A stretch of DNA of 64,000 bases, taken from positions 1-64,000 of the forward strand of contig DATKBV010000479.1 of NCBI GenBank assembly GCA_035513655.1, in the 5' to 3' direction. Numbering within the stretch: the stretch's first letter is position 1; every line of letters starts with the position of its first letter. The translations under genes and the position numbers were made by a program. Origin of the DNA: GCA-2726245 sp035513655. Lineage in GTDB: Bacteria; Planctomycetota; Planctomycetia; Pirellulales; Pirellulaceae. Under the pieces are notes generated by a model, which had not been told where the DNA came from, searched no databases, and worked only from the letters and a program-made list of their open reading frames with translations. Below are positions 31,796-41,587 of the stretch, piece by piece.

Positions 31796-31897
31796 GGTTC
31801 CCAGGCTCCCGCCTGGGAACCCGCTGCTCGTCCGGCTCTGCCGGTCATGCGAGGCGGAGCCTCGGAGACAGTGCGGTCCCAGGCCGGAGCCTGGGAC
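31796..31897. repeat. Short version of the composite palindrome, downstream of PSD1
   Basis: A hairpin with arms GGTTCCCAGGC and loop TCCC lies at 31796-31821, identical to 28851-28876. A partner at 31876-31897 has arm GTCCCAGGC and loop CGGA. The connecting segment (GAGGCGGAGCCTCGGAGACAG) matches that of the upstream copy. It starts 14 bases after the PSD1 stop codon and could serve as its terminator. No gene lies between 31783 and 32051. Confidence 0.8.
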
Positions 31898-32051
31898 TGA
31901 GTTAAAGCTCAAAGCCTACCCCACGTTAGAGAATTGAATCCTCCCACCGCGGCAATCAAACTGAGACTTGCACTTTGATTGCGGCACCGGCCTCCGGCCG
32001 CTACCCACACCTAAAAGTCTCAGCCTAACTGAATCTGAAAGGAATGTTCCG

Positions 32052-35000
32052 ATGGCGCAAAGGACGTTCGTCGTTCGAGCTTCATATCGTCTCTGCCGTT
32101 GGTCGACGCTCGTCGCAGTAACCTGCGGATTGTTGGCGTCTTCCATCGCGCCAGCGATCCAGGCGCAGCTTCCCAGCACACAGTTGTCGTCGATCTTCCC
32201 GCCGGGAGGAAAATTTGGGACGACGTTGGACGTGCAAGTCTCCGGAGCAGATCAAATCGACTTGAGCCAGTTGGTGTTCTCGCACCCCGGCATCAAGGCG
32301 ACCCAGAAGCTGGCGAAACCGAACGAGTTCCTGCCCGAGCAGCCGGTCCAAGGTCAGTTTTCCGTGACGATCGCGGGAGATGTTCAACCCGGGATTTACG
32401 AAGCTCGTGCCGTAGGCCGCTATGGGGTTTCGAACCCGCGTGCGTTCACCGTTGGAATCTACGATGAACTCGTTGAACGGGGCGGAAACAACAGCGTCGC
32501 AACCGCCTTCGAGATTGGCGTCGATAAGACGGTGAGCGGCTGGGTCGATGCGAACAATGTCGATCACTTTAAGTTGGCTTTGAAGGAGGGGCAGCGAGTT
32601 CTTTTGGATTGCGCAGCCCAACGGATCGATTCTCGCATGGACGGCACGTTGGTCGTCTACGATCCCAGCGGTCGCGAAATCGCTCGCAGCCGCGACAGCA
32701 TCGGGCTTGACCCATTCATCGATCTCAAGGCCCCGGTCGGCGGTGACTATATCGTCGCGTTGTATGACTTTGTTTACGCGGGCGGCAACGATTCGTTTTA
32801 CCGGCTGACGGTACACATGGGGCCGCACGTCGATTTTATTTTTCCGCCATCGGGTGTTCCAGGATCAAACGACGCATACGTGATTTATGGAAGAAACCTC
32901 CCCAACGGCCAGCCGTCGGAGTTAAAGATCGATGGCATCGCGCTAGAACAAGTCACCGCAAACATTCCACTGCCGGCGGACGAGACAGCTGCTCGGCAGT
33001 TGGATATCGCGGAATTTGTCAAGCCGCAAGCTGCGGTCCTTGACTCGTACGTCTATCGATTTAATACCGCGAATCCGGCCCCAATCCACTTTGCTCGGGC
33101 TCCGGTTGTCAAAGAGATTGAACCGAATGACGATGCGGCGAAGGCCCAGCAGGTGAGCGTGCCATGCGAGTTCGTCGGGCAGTTTTACCCGGGCGGCGAC
33201 CACGACTACGTACAGTTCGAGGCCAAGAAGGGAGAAGCCTTTTATATCGACCTCATTTCACAACGCTTAGGTCTAACAACCGACCCGTACTTGATCGTTC
33301 AACGCGTGACCAAGGACGAGAAAGGCGAAGAAGTTGTCGCAAACATCGCCACCGTTGACGATCCGGGTGACCGCAACGGGCGGATTGGAAGCAACTTCGA
33401 CACCTCGACCGACGACCCCTCGTATCACTTGACGGCGGATCAAGACGCAATCTATCGGGTTATCGTCCGTGACCAAAACGGCGGCGCGGCCCCTGATCCG
33501 CGGAACGTTTATCGGCTGGTAATTCGACCGCCGCAACCGGACTTCCGAGTTGTCGCAATCGCCGAGCAGATCCAAGCTCCCATCAACGCCGCCGCGGTCC
33601 TCGCCGGCACGACCTCGATCCGTCGCGGCGGCACCACGTTATACGACGTAAGAGTCGAGCGCCGCGAAGGCTTTGACGGCGAAGTCGAGATCACCGCCGA
33701 GGGGCTACCGGCTGGTGTGACCTGCCGGGCGACTCACGTTGGTGCGAGCCAAAGCTCCGCAGTGCTGGTCTTCCAAGCCACGGAGGATGCTGCCGCGTGG
33801 AGCGGCAACATCCGCGTTGTGGGAAAAGCCGGCGTCGACGGCCAGGAACTAACTCGTTATGCGCGCGGTGGCGTGGTGGTTTGGGAGACCGGCAATCGTG
33901 TACTTCAGCCAGTCAAGTTTCGCGCAAGTCGCGACATTATGTTTGCCGTGATTGATCAGGACTCCGACCAGGCGTTTATCGATCTCGGCGAAGATAAGAT
34001 CTGGGAAACGTCGCTCGGCGGCAAGTTAGAGATTCCGATCAAAGTCACTCGCCGAGCCGACTTCAAGAGCGACGTCAGCCTGGTCCCGATGGAAGCAGCG
34101 AATGAGTTCAAGCCTGGAAACGTCGCCGTCAAGGCCGATGCCGCCGAGGCCACTTTGGCGCTCGACATCAAGAACAAGGCCACGAAGCCCGGCATCTACA
34201 CGTTCTATTTGCGAGCCGACACGAAGATCAAACATGCCCGCGATCCAAGTGCCGTGGCCCGCGCGACGGAGTCACAAAAGACTCTCGATACCGTGGTCCA
34301 AGAGGTGACGGAAGCTCTCAAGTCGGCGAACGAAAATAAAGTGGTAACGGCAAAGGCGGCCGTCGATGCCGCCGCGGTGGCCAAGCAAGCGACCGACGCA
34401 AAGACTGCCGCGGACAACGCGGCAAGACAAGCTGCCGATGCGGCGCAATTGGCTGCGACAAACCTCGCCGCCGCTCAGGACGCGGCTGCGAAAAGCGCGG
34501 GTGATGAAGCACTTGCCAAGGCCGTGGCCGATGCCGAGCAAGCAAAGACGGTTGCCGACGCAGCTAGTGCGGACGCCATTGCGAAACAGACGGCTGCCGC
34601 GCAGGCACTTGTTGATGCTCAAGCAAAGGCGAAGCAAGCCGAAGACGCCAAAGCGGCCGCCGAAAAGAACGCCGTGGATACCGATGCCACATTGAAGCGA
34701 GCTCAAGCCGCAAAGACGGCGGCGGACAAGCAGGTTGCTGATACGACGAAGGCAAACGCTCCGGCGGACAAGAACGTCGCATTCATCTCAACTCCGATCC
34801 GCCTGCGGATTGTCGACACGCCATTAAAGCTGACGGCAGCTGCTCCGGCCAATGCCCTGAAACAAGGCGAAAAGCTCGAGCTTCCCGTATCGATTGACCG
34901 CTTGTACGACTTTGCCGAACAAGCCGAGATCACGCTGGAACTTCCCAAAGATGTCACCGGCCTCACGATTTCGAAACTCACCATCGCGAAGGAACAGAAG

Positions 35001-35150
35001 GACGGCAAGTTTGAGGTAACTGCGAACAAGGACGCCACGCCGGGCGACCACCAAGTTACCGTCCGCGCGAAAGCAAAGTTTAATGGCCTCGACGTCGAGG
35101 CAACACAGCAACTCGTCCTGAAAGTCGAGAAGGTCGAACCAGGGCAATAG
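32052..35150 (+). CDS. Secreted PPC-domain protein with an alanine-rich coiled-coil insert
   Basis: The protein is 1032 residues from ATG 32052, which has AAAGGA upstream and leads directly into a signal peptide (LVAVTCGLLASSIAPAIQAQ); the open frame before it is not convincing. The N-terminal half has Ig-like and prepeptidase C-terminal (PPC) type segments, for example VFSHPGI, FKLALKEGQRVLLDCAAQR and VQFEAKKGEAFYIDLISQRLG. At residues about 735-905 lies a long Ala/Lys/Asp coiled coil (AAADAAQLAATNLAAAQDAA-like), followed by a C-terminal beta domain. The next gene encodes similar coiled coils, so a physical partnership is plausible. Cell-envelope location is inferred from the signal peptide. 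Confidence 0.83.
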   Translation: MAQRTFVVRASYRLCRWSTLVAVTCGLLASSIAPAIQAQLPSTQLSSIFPPGGKFGTTLDVQVSGADQIDLSQLVFSHPGIKATQKLAKPNEFLPEQPVQGQFSVTIAGDVQPGIYEARAVGRYGVSNPRAFTVGIYDELVERGGNNSVATAFEIGVDKTVSGWVDANNVDHFKLALKEGQRVLLDCAAQRIDSRMDGTLVVYDPSGREIARSRDSIGLDPFIDLKAPVGGDYIVALYDFVYAGGNDSFYRLTVHMGPHVDFIFPPSGVPGSNDAYVIYGRNLPNGQPSELKIDGIALEQVTANIPLPADETAARQLDIAEFVKPQAAVLDSYVYRFNTANPAPIHFARAPVVKEIEPNDDAAKAQQVSVPCEFVGQFYPGGDHDYVQFEAKKGEAFYIDLISQRLGLTTDPYLIVQRVTKDEKGEEVVANIATVDDPGDRNGRIGSNFDTSTDDPSYHLTADQDAIYRVIVRDQNGGAAPDPRNVYRLVIRPPQPDFRVVAIAEQIQAPINAAAVLAGTTSIRRGGTTLYDVRVERREGFDGEVEITAEGLPAGVTCRATHVGASQSSAVLVFQATEDAAAWSGNIRVVGKAGVDGQELTRYARGGVVVWETGNRVLQPVKFRASRDIMFAVIDQDSDQAFIDLGEDKIWETSLGGKLEIPIKVTRRADFKSDVSLVPMEAANEFKPGNVAVKADAAEATLALDIKNKATKPGIYTFYLRADTKIKHARDPSAVARATESQKTLDTVVQEVTEALKSANENKVVTAKAAVDAAAVAKQATDAKTAADNAARQAADAAQLAATNLAAAQDAAAKSAGDEALAKAVADAEQAKTVADAASADAIAKQTAAAQALVDAQAKAKQAEDAKAAAEKNAVDTDATLKRAQAAKTAADKQVADTTKANAPADKNVAFISTPIRLRIVDTPLKLTAAAPANALKQGEKLELPVSIDRLYDFAEQAEITLELPKDVTGLTISKLTIAKEQKDGKFEVTANKDATPGDHQVTVRAKAKFNGLDVEATQQLVLKVEKVEPGQ

Positions 35151-35236
35151 GTGGGTAGGGTGGGCATAGCCCGCCTAACTCGAAGCCAACAATTGATTTC
35201 ATAGTCCAACAAGCCTTTTGATTAGGTTGTACTCTC

Positions 35237-38200
35237 ATGTTGACGCGAATCACACACCGTCTGCTCTATGCTCTCGCAATGATCGTTACGGGGATACTAG
35301 GTGCCGACATGCAATTGCTCCGTGCCGACGATGCGATCTCGATTGCCGAAGTGACTCACGAAGGTGATGTCGACTTCGAAAAGGAGATTCTTCCAATCTT
35401 CCGACGCAATTGCTTGGCCTGTCACAACAATACCGATGCGGAAAGCGATCTTGTCTTAGAATCGCCGCAGTCAATCTTGAAGGGTGGCTCGGAAGGCCCG
35501 TCGGCGATCGCGGGAAAGGGTTTGGAGAGCCTGTTGCTGAAAGTTGCCGCGAAACAGATGGAGCCGGTCATGCCCCCGGATGATAACGATGTCGGTGCAA
35601 AGCCGTTGACGCCGGAAGAACTCGGGTTGCTCAAGCTCTGGATCGATCAGGGAGCGAAGGGCGAGGTGGCGGGTGCTGGCGGGCCAGTTCAGTGGCAACC
35701 ACTGCCGCCGGGCGTCAATCCCATCTACTCGATCGCCATTTCTCCGGACGGTCAGTACGCCGCCGCCGGTCGTGCCAATCAAATCTTCATGTACCACGTT
35801 GGCAGCAAGCGTGAAGTCGGCCGTTTGACGGATCCTTCGTTGGTAGATGCCGCTTCTGGCAAGCAAGGCGTGGCACACTTGGACTTGGTACAATCGCTGC
35901 GATTCAGCCCGGACAGCGAGTTGCTTGTTTCAGGCGGATATCGCAACGTGAAGTTCTGGCAGCGAGCACGCAACGCCCACAAGCTCGACATCGCTGGTAT
36001 TGAGAGTCCCGTCAAGTCGATCGCCGTCAGCCCCGATGGGAAGTGGCTGGCGATGGCCGAGGAAGGCGGCAAGTTGAAGTTGTTCGAAATGTCAACCGGC
36101 ACGTTGGCTCGAACAATGGATGGACACCCGGGCGGTGCGACTAGCGTTGCGTTTTCGACTGATAGCAGCAAGCTGGTTTCGGGTGGTCAAGATAAATCCC
36201 TTCGCGTTTGGAACGTCGCGGACGGCCAGGCGGCTGGGAGCGTTGAAACTCCGGCGGTCGTAACCGCTGTGGTGTTTGCCGCCGCGAATGTGCAAATCGC
36301 AACGGCCGGTGCCGACAATATCATTCGCGTGTGGGCTCTGCCCGATCCACAAGCCGCGGCCGCACTGAAGGCTGCTGCCGACAAAGCCGCTGGCGAAGAA
36401 GCTGCGGCTGTCAAAGTTGCGGCCGATAAAACGACTGCGGCACTAGCTGCCGCGGAAAAGGCAAAGTCGGAGACCGAAGAAGACAAAGCCGCTGCCGAAA
36501 AGGCTAACGCCGAGAAGACAGCTGCCGACAAGGACGCCGCGGACAAAGCTGCCGTCGCCAAAGCGGCTGCCGAGAAAGCTGCTGCGCCGATCATGCCGCT
36601 CAAAGAACTGACAGGCCACGCTGGTCCTGTGACGTCACTCGCCGCGATTCTGCCCACACCCACCCAGATTGCTTCCGGCAGCCAGGATGGAACGCTGCGA
36701 GTCTGGGACGTTAACGGCGGTAACATGGTTCGTCAGGTGAACCACGGTGGACCAATTACCGCGATTGCGGTGCGGCCCGACGGCCAGCGATTCGCGTCGG
36801 CGAGTTCCAACAACACAACCAAGCTCTGGGATGCGGCGGGTAAGCAACTCGCGGAATTGAAAGGTGACTTCCGGGCTCAGATCCATGTTGAAGATGCGAC
36901 GCGAACTGTCGCAATCGCCAAGCGCGATATCGATGCCACGAAGGCCGATCTAAAAGCCGCTACCGACCGGAAGGAGGCCGAAGAGAAGAACGCAACCGCC
37001 GCCGAAGAGGCTCAGAAGAAGGCCGACGAGGAACATAAGGCGAAGATCGAAGCTGCCAAGAAGCCCGTCGAGGAAAAGGCGGCGGCTGACAAGGCGTTGG
37101 TTGACGTGCAAGCAGTGCAGGTGAAGTACGAAGCGGACAAGAAGGCGGCCGAGGCAGGGATGATCGCGACGGACGAAGCAATCAAGAAAGCCCAGGCCGA
37201 CGTTGTCGCGGCGGATGCGAACATCGCCCAATCGGTTGCCGCGGCCAAAACGGTTGTCGACACTCTGGCCGAAGGCTTGGCCAAGGTCCAGGAAGCCGCC
37301 AAGGCTCAACCCGACAACACGGCGTTGGCGGCCCTCGCCGCTTCTGTCGACAAGGCGGTGAAAGACACCGCCGAGGCTCAACGAAAGGCAGCCGAGGTGG
37401 CCAAAGTCGCAGCGCAAAAGGCGGTCGCCGACGGAGAAGCCATGAAGAAGACGCTTGAAGAAGCCAAGAAAGTCGCAGAAGCTGCCATCGCCAAGGGAAC
37501 GAACGATATCAAAGCCGCCGAGGCGAATGTGACTAAACTGGCCGCCCCGGCCCAAAAAGCACTCGATGAACAGAACGCCGCCGAGCGCTCGCTCCAATCC
37601 GCGATCCGAACCGTGGCGCGTGCCAAGGACTCCGTTTTGAAAGCGACGGAGGGCATCCCTCCCGTTGAAGCGACCGTCACGGCTGCCGAGGAAGCGGCAA
37701 AGCAGAAAGAAGCTTATCTCGTCGAAGTCCAAAAGGCAGCCGCGGAAACCGAAAAGCCCAATCTCGCCGTCGCCTTTTCACCTGACGGTTTCACGTTCGC
37801 AACCGGTGGTGATGACCAGCGCGTGCATACTTGGGACAGCGAAACTGGTGCGGCGATTGAGACGTTTGAGGGTCAAGCCGCTGCCATCACCGGTGTGGCA
37901 TACGCTTCAGACTCGAATGTGATTTCCGTTGCCGCGAACAATTCCGCAGTCGTGTGGGATAGCAGTCCTGAATGGAAATTGGTGCGCACGATCGGATCGG
38001 TTGACTCGGCGGAACAGTTCGCCGACCGAGTAACGGCACTCGACTTTAGTCCGGACGGCACGCTGCTAGCCACCGGAGGTGGCGAACCGTCACGTAGCGG
38101 TGAACTCAAAATCTGGAACGTCGCCGATGGAAGTTTCGTTCGCGAGCTCAACGAAGCGCACAGCGACGTGATTTACGGCTTGGAGTTTTCGCCGGACGGC

Positions 38201-38689
38201 AAGCAAATTGCGAGTTCCGCGTCGGATCGCTTTGCCAAGATCTTTGATGTCGCGACCGGGGCGTTTGTGCGGTCGTTCGAAGGCCACACCCATCATGTGC
38301 TTGGTGTCAGTTGGCGCGCCGACGGGCGACTACTGGCAACCAGTGGTGCCGATAACGTGATTAAAGTCTGGGACGTTCGAACAGGCGATCAGAAGCGAAC
38401 AATCGCCGGCTTTGGCAAGGAAGTCACGGCGGTTCGGTTCGTTGCCGATGGCAGCAATTTGATCGCGTCCTCTGGCGATAAAACGGTTCAGATGAAGAAC
38501 GCCGACAACGGCGGCAACGTCCGCAGCTTTGCGGGTGCCGCCGACTTTATGTACTCGGTCGGAGCCAGCGCGAACGGCAAAGTGATTGTCTCGGGCGGAC
38601 AAGACAGCGTCGTCCGTATCTGGGAAGAGAACGGGACAGTCCTAAAGAACTTCGATCCGCCCAGCGTCGAAACCGTTGGTGCCGAATAG
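35237..38689 (+). CDS. Secreted haem-c (PSC1-type) WD40 propeller protein with two coiled-coil inserts
   Basis: This 1150-residue protein has a signal peptide in the first 30 residues. Residues 43-150 form a planctomycete-type cytochrome c domain with CLACH at 59-63 and a possible Met ligand in VMPPDD. WD40-like repeats follow in three blocks at about 155-375, 455-548 and 840-1150 (SPDGQYAAAG, LRVWDVNGG, LEFSPDGKQIASSASD). The blocks are separated by Ala/Lys/Glu-rich coiled coils at about 375-453 and 550-838. The haem may transfer electrons at the cell surface. It forms a set with the two upstream genes. Confidence 0.87.
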   Translation: MLTRITHRLLYALAMIVTGILGADMQLLRADDAISIAEVTHEGDVDFEKEILPIFRRNCLACHNNTDAESDLVLESPQSILKGGSEGPSAIAGKGLESLLLKVAAKQMEPVMPPDDNDVGAKPLTPEELGLLKLWIDQGAKGEVAGAGGPVQWQPLPPGVNPIYSIAISPDGQYAAAGRANQIFMYHVGSKREVGRLTDPSLVDAASGKQGVAHLDLVQSLRFSPDSELLVSGGYRNVKFWQRARNAHKLDIAGIESPVKSIAVSPDGKWLAMAEEGGKLKLFEMSTGTLARTMDGHPGGATSVAFSTDSSKLVSGGQDKSLRVWNVADGQAAGSVETPAVVTAVVFAAANVQIATAGADNIIRVWALPDPQAAAALKAAADKAAGEEAAAVKVAADKTTAALAAAEKAKSETEEDKAAAEKANAEKTAADKDAADKAAVAKAAAEKAAAPIMPLKELTGHAGPVTSLAAILPTPTQIASGSQDGTLRVWDVNGGNMVRQVNHGGPITAIAVRPDGQRFASASSNNTTKLWDAAGKQLAELKGDFRAQIHVEDATRTVAIAKRDIDATKADLKAATDRKEAEEKNATAAEEAQKKADEEHKAKIEAAKKPVEEKAAADKALVDVQAVQVKYEADKKAAEAGMIATDEAIKKAQADVVAADANIAQSVAAAKTVVDTLAEGLAKVQEAAKAQPDNTALAALAASVDKAVKDTAEAQRKAAEVAKVAAQKAVADGEAMKKTLEEAKKVAEAAIAKGTNDIKAAEANVTKLAAPAQKALDEQNAAERSLQSAIRTVARAKDSVLKATEGIPPVEATVTAAEEAAKQKEAYLVEVQKAAAETEKPNLAVAFSPDGFTFATGGDDQRVHTWDSETGAAIETFEGQAAAITGVAYASDSNVISVAANNSAVVWDSSPEWKLVRTIGSVDSAEQFADRVTALDFSPDGTLLATGGGEPSRSGELKIWNVADGSFVRELNEAHSDVIYGLEFSPDGKQIASSASDRFAKIFDVATGAFVRSFEGHTHHVLGVSWRADGRLLATSGADNVIKVWDVRTGDQKRTIAGFGKEVTAVRFVADGSNLIASSGDKTVQMKNADNGGNVRSFAGAADFMYSVGASANGKVIVSGGQDSVVRIWEENGTVLKNFDPPSVETVGAE

Positions 38690-38708
38690 CTGGCTATACG
38701 CAAAACGC

Positions 38709-38768
38709 GTACGATGGCCCTCCGAGGCCGTTGGGGAGCCGTTCGACGGCCTCGGAGGGCCGTCGTAC
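38709..38768. repeat. 23-bp inverted repeat with 14-nt loop
   Basis: Arms at 38709-38731 (starting GTACGATGGCCCTCCG) and 38746-38768 are complementary at 22 of 23 positions. It starts 20 bases after the WD40 gene stop and has no T-run, so it is a dispersed palindrome or an unconventional terminator. The rest of 38690-39102 shows no gene. Confidence 0.8.
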
Positions 38769-39102
38769 GAGAAGTGCCAACGCCATCGGCGAGTGGCATA
38801 ATGCCGACGAGCGATACAACTGGACGTTGACCGCCTCATTCGAGTCAACTTCCTCTGGTCGTAGCTACTTTAGTGAGGCCGGACAATCGGGTCATTGCGC
38901 AGATTCGGTTACTCGCGGTTCTACCGCCGAGTCCCTGTCATGACGGTTGGTCTGCGCCGCTGGCTCTTCTTCGTGTTTGAAATGCTGTGCGTCGATCAAG
39001 AGTTACAGCCGCGGTGGAATTCCGCGCTGTCATGGACTTCGACGTCGGCCCGTCGCCTGTGCTCAAGGGCAACACGGGAGCCTGGAACAGGGAGGGAGTA
39101 CG

Positions 39103-40137
39103 GTGCAATTCCGGAATCAAGTGCCGACCATTCTCGGACTACTCTTGGGCTGCTGCCCCGCATTGGCGAGTGCCCAGATCAATACCGGTTACTTCCCCGA
39201 CGGAGCCCCATTGCCAGTCGTGGAACCATTTTATGATCCCGGTCCATTTACATCTGGCTGCTATCGAGATATTGGTCCCTGCTGGCTTGGTCAAGCGACT
39301 TTTGACCTGTTGCTGTTTAATCGATCCGCTGCCGAGTCACGCACGATCGTCACCGAGACTGGGACCGGCGACCCGCTCTTGAACACAGCGGATCTTGGGT
39401 TTCCCGTGGCCGCTGGCTTCCGGTTTAACCTTGTATTCCCCGGTCACGATGGATGCGATCTCGTTTTCAATTATCTGGGTATCCAGTTCGAGAATTCTCG
39501 AGTGCATAGCGCGACGACTGCGAATTACGACTTCTTTGAGTTTCCAGCGCTCTCCCCCGCCACGAGCACGGATTTTCAAACATCGTACACATCGACGCTC
39601 CGGAGCGTTGAACTTGGCGGCCGTATTCGTCGGTGGAGCCGCTTTGCACCACTTGCGGGATTTCGTTTCATTCAGCTCGAAGACCAATTCGACCGCATGT
39701 CCGGCGATGCTTCGATGGATCTAGCGCTCAGCGAGACCGATAATCAACTCTGGGGGTTCCAGATTGGCGGCGAGGCCCTGTTATGGGACGCGGGACCGGT
39801 TCGGCTCCAATCGACCGTGAAGGGAGGCGTTTTCTACAATAGTCTGAATCTGAGCACCGCTGGCGAAACCATCACTGCGGGCGCGACGATGATTGACCCA
39901 ACGGCAGCTTTTTCGAGTGGTCACGTCGCTTTCTTTGGCGAGGTGAACCTCGAGCTGGCCTATCAAATCGGGCCTCAGTTCTCGATCCGAGCCGGCTACA
40001 CCGCGATGTGGCTGGATGGCGTGGCCTTAGCACCGGATCAGTACGACAACTTCAATCTGCAATCTGGAATCGGGACGTTCGATTACGGTACGGTCATGTA
40101 CCACGGCACCTATGTCGGCCTCGAGTTGACGTGGTAG
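39103..40137 (+). CDS. Putative outer-membrane beta-barrel protein
   Basis: The protein is 344 residues from GTG 39103, chosen because GGAGGG lies at 39091-39096 and a signal peptide follows (LGLLLGCCPALASAQ); the upstream open frame is Cys/Arg-rich noise. Alternating polar/hydrophobic strands dominate (FRFNLVFPG, CDLVFNYLGIQ, FSIRAGYTAMWLDGVAL), and the protein ends with aromatic-rich YVGLELTW, as beta-barrels do. It is Tyr/Phe/Gly-rich and resembles the barrel-type surface proteins of planctomycetes. No specific family or cargo can be named. Confidence 0.72.
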   Translation: MQFRNQVPTILGLLLGCCPALASAQINTGYFPDGAPLPVVEPFYDPGPFTSGCYRDIGPCWLGQATFDLLLFNRSAAESRTIVTETGTGDPLLNTADLGFPVAAGFRFNLVFPGHDGCDLVFNYLGIQFENSRVHSATTANYDFFEFPALSPATSTDFQTSYTSTLRSVELGGRIRRWSRFAPLAGFRFIQLEDQFDRMSGDASMDLALSETDNQLWGFQIGGEALLWDAGPVRLQSTVKGGVFYNSLNLSTAGETITAGATMIDPTAAFSSGHVAFFGEVNLELAYQIGPQFSIRAGYTAMWLDGVALAPDQYDNFNLQSGIGTFDYGTVMYHGTYVGLELTW

Positions 40138-40139
40138 AG

Positions 40140-40311
40140 CCCGGATTATTCATGACCAATGTAGGGTGCGTGGAGCAAGTCGATACCCACTGGTGCGTTA
40201 CGTCGGCAAATCGATGGTTTTGCAGAGAACACTCTGTCCGGCGAGCGATACGACTTGCGCAACGCACCACTTGAAGAAAGCCGACTTCACGCACCCTACG
40301 GAGAATCCGGG
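40140..40311. repeat. MITE-like element with nested terminal inverted repeats
   Basis: CCCGGATT (40140-40147) pairs with AATCCGGG (40304-40311), GTAGGGTGCGT (40161-40171) pairs with ACGCACCCTAC (40289-40299), and GCAAGTCG (40175-40182) pairs with CGACTTGC (40251-40258). The 172-bp element has no coding frame. Its right end is shared with 16449-16500. It fills the space between two convergent genes. Confidence 0.75.
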
Positions 40312-40331
40312 TAGAGACGCCGCGTCGTGCT

Positions 40332-41579
40332 TTATGCGTCTGAATGAAGCGCCAGACGCACGAAGTTCAACGCTTGTTTGGTTGCCCGTTCTTTAAGAAT
40401 GTCGGGATGTCCGGCGAAAGTCACCGACTTGGAGGCCACTTGATCTCGAGTCGCGAACGCGAAGTGCAACTCCCCCGGCTCCACATCGGTGTTGTCGTGG
40501 CTGGGAAACGCACCGAGCGCCAATCCAAGATCCGTGTCAAACTGTGTGCGGACGTGGCTCGCCATACGCCGAATGATATCGCCCTCATCGAGGGCAGTAG
40601 CGTCGTGCTGGATTTCTCCGAGCGCGGCGGCAAGTGCCGTAGGGTTGCGCACCACGATACCGCCGCGAAACACTTCGCTTTGCGGATCTGCCTCGGAAAG
40701 CCATTCGGCCAGCAGGCCGCCCGAGCCCCATTCGATCGTCGCGAGGCTTTCCGATCGTGTCTTGAGGAGCTTAACCACCGCCTGCTGCAATTCGTCGTTC
40801 GCTTCGCCAAAGATCAGCGTACCAAGACAGTCGCGAATCGTTGCGACCGTTGGTTGCATGGCCTCGATGCAGGCGGCCTCGTTTTCGGCCTCGGCGGTGA
40901 TGCGCAGCGTGATCGTTGCTTTGTGGACCGTAATGCCGACCGATGGCTGTCGACCGCGAGCAATCACGTCTGGCAGCATTTGTTCCAGGTCGCTCTCACC
41001 AACACCAAAGCACTTGATCTGATGATGCCGAATCACTCGCAAACCACCCGTCATCTCCTGCAGCGCCGGACTTACGGTTTGCTCCCACATCTCCCGCATC
41101 TCCGCGGGAACGCCTGGCAGAGCAAACAGGCGGCACGGAGTTCGGCCCTTGCGCTCGTATCGCAGATCGATGCCGGGTGCGGTGCCGTGCGGATTCGGGA
41201 TCGCGCGACTGCCGCGTGGAAACATAGCCTGGATCGTATTGCGCTCTGGCATCTCCCGTTTTCTCCGCGCGAACATCGACCGGATACGAGCGAGTGACTC
41301 GTCATCCAGCACCAACTCGACGCCAATTGCTTCAGCGATGCCCTGGCGAGTGAGATCATCCGCCGTTGGACCCAATCCACCTGTACAGACAATGATGTCC
41401 GAGCGATCGAAAGCTTCGCGAAACACACGCACATTCGCCGCCAGATCGTCGCCCACCGTCGAGTGATAGAGTGTGCGAAGGCCGAGTTCGCCGAGCCGCT
41501 GGCTGAGCCATTGGGTGTTCGTGTCCAGCCGCTCGCCACTAGTTAGCTCGTCGCCGATGGCAATAATCTCCGCGTGCAT
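40332..41579 (-). CDS. CinA-family protein (COG1058 domain plus divergent C-terminal amidase domain)
   Basis: The protein is 415 residues from ATG 41579 (MHAEIIAIGDELTSGERLDTN); a TTG at 41591 would add four residues. The N-terminal half is the MoaB/MogA-like pyrophosphatase domain of CinA, with VCTGGLGPTADDLTR, PNPHGTAPG and FALPGVPAEMREM. The C-terminal half matches the pyridine-nucleotide amidohydrolase domain (GGLLAEWLSEAD, EVFRGGIVVRNPTALAAAL), but the usual E-S-C-T-G-G reads E-W-G-S-G-G. NAD-salvage amidase activity is therefore doubtful. It lies eight bases after the TIM-barrel gene and is probably co-transcribed with it. Confidence 0.87.
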   Translation of the reverse strand: MHAEIIAIGDELTSGERLDTNTQWLSQRLGELGLRTLYHSTVGDDLAANVRVFREAFDRSDIIVCTGGLGPTADDLTRQGIAEAIGVELVLDDESLARIRSMFARRKREMPERNTIQAMFPRGSRAIPNPHGTAPGIDLRYERKGRTPCRLFALPGVPAEMREMWEQTVSPALQEMTGGLRVIRHHQIKCFGVGESDLEQMLPDVIARGRQPSVGITVHKATITLRITAEAENEAACIEAMQPTVATIRDCLGTLIFGEANDELQQAVVKLLKTRSESLATIEWGSGGLLAEWLSEADPQSEVFRGGIVVRNPTALAAALGEIQHDATALDEGDIIRRMASHVRTQFDTDLGLALGAFPSHDNTDVEPGELHFAFATRDQVASKSVTFAGHPDILKERATKQALNFVRLALHSDA

Positions 41580-41587
41580 ACACTGTC

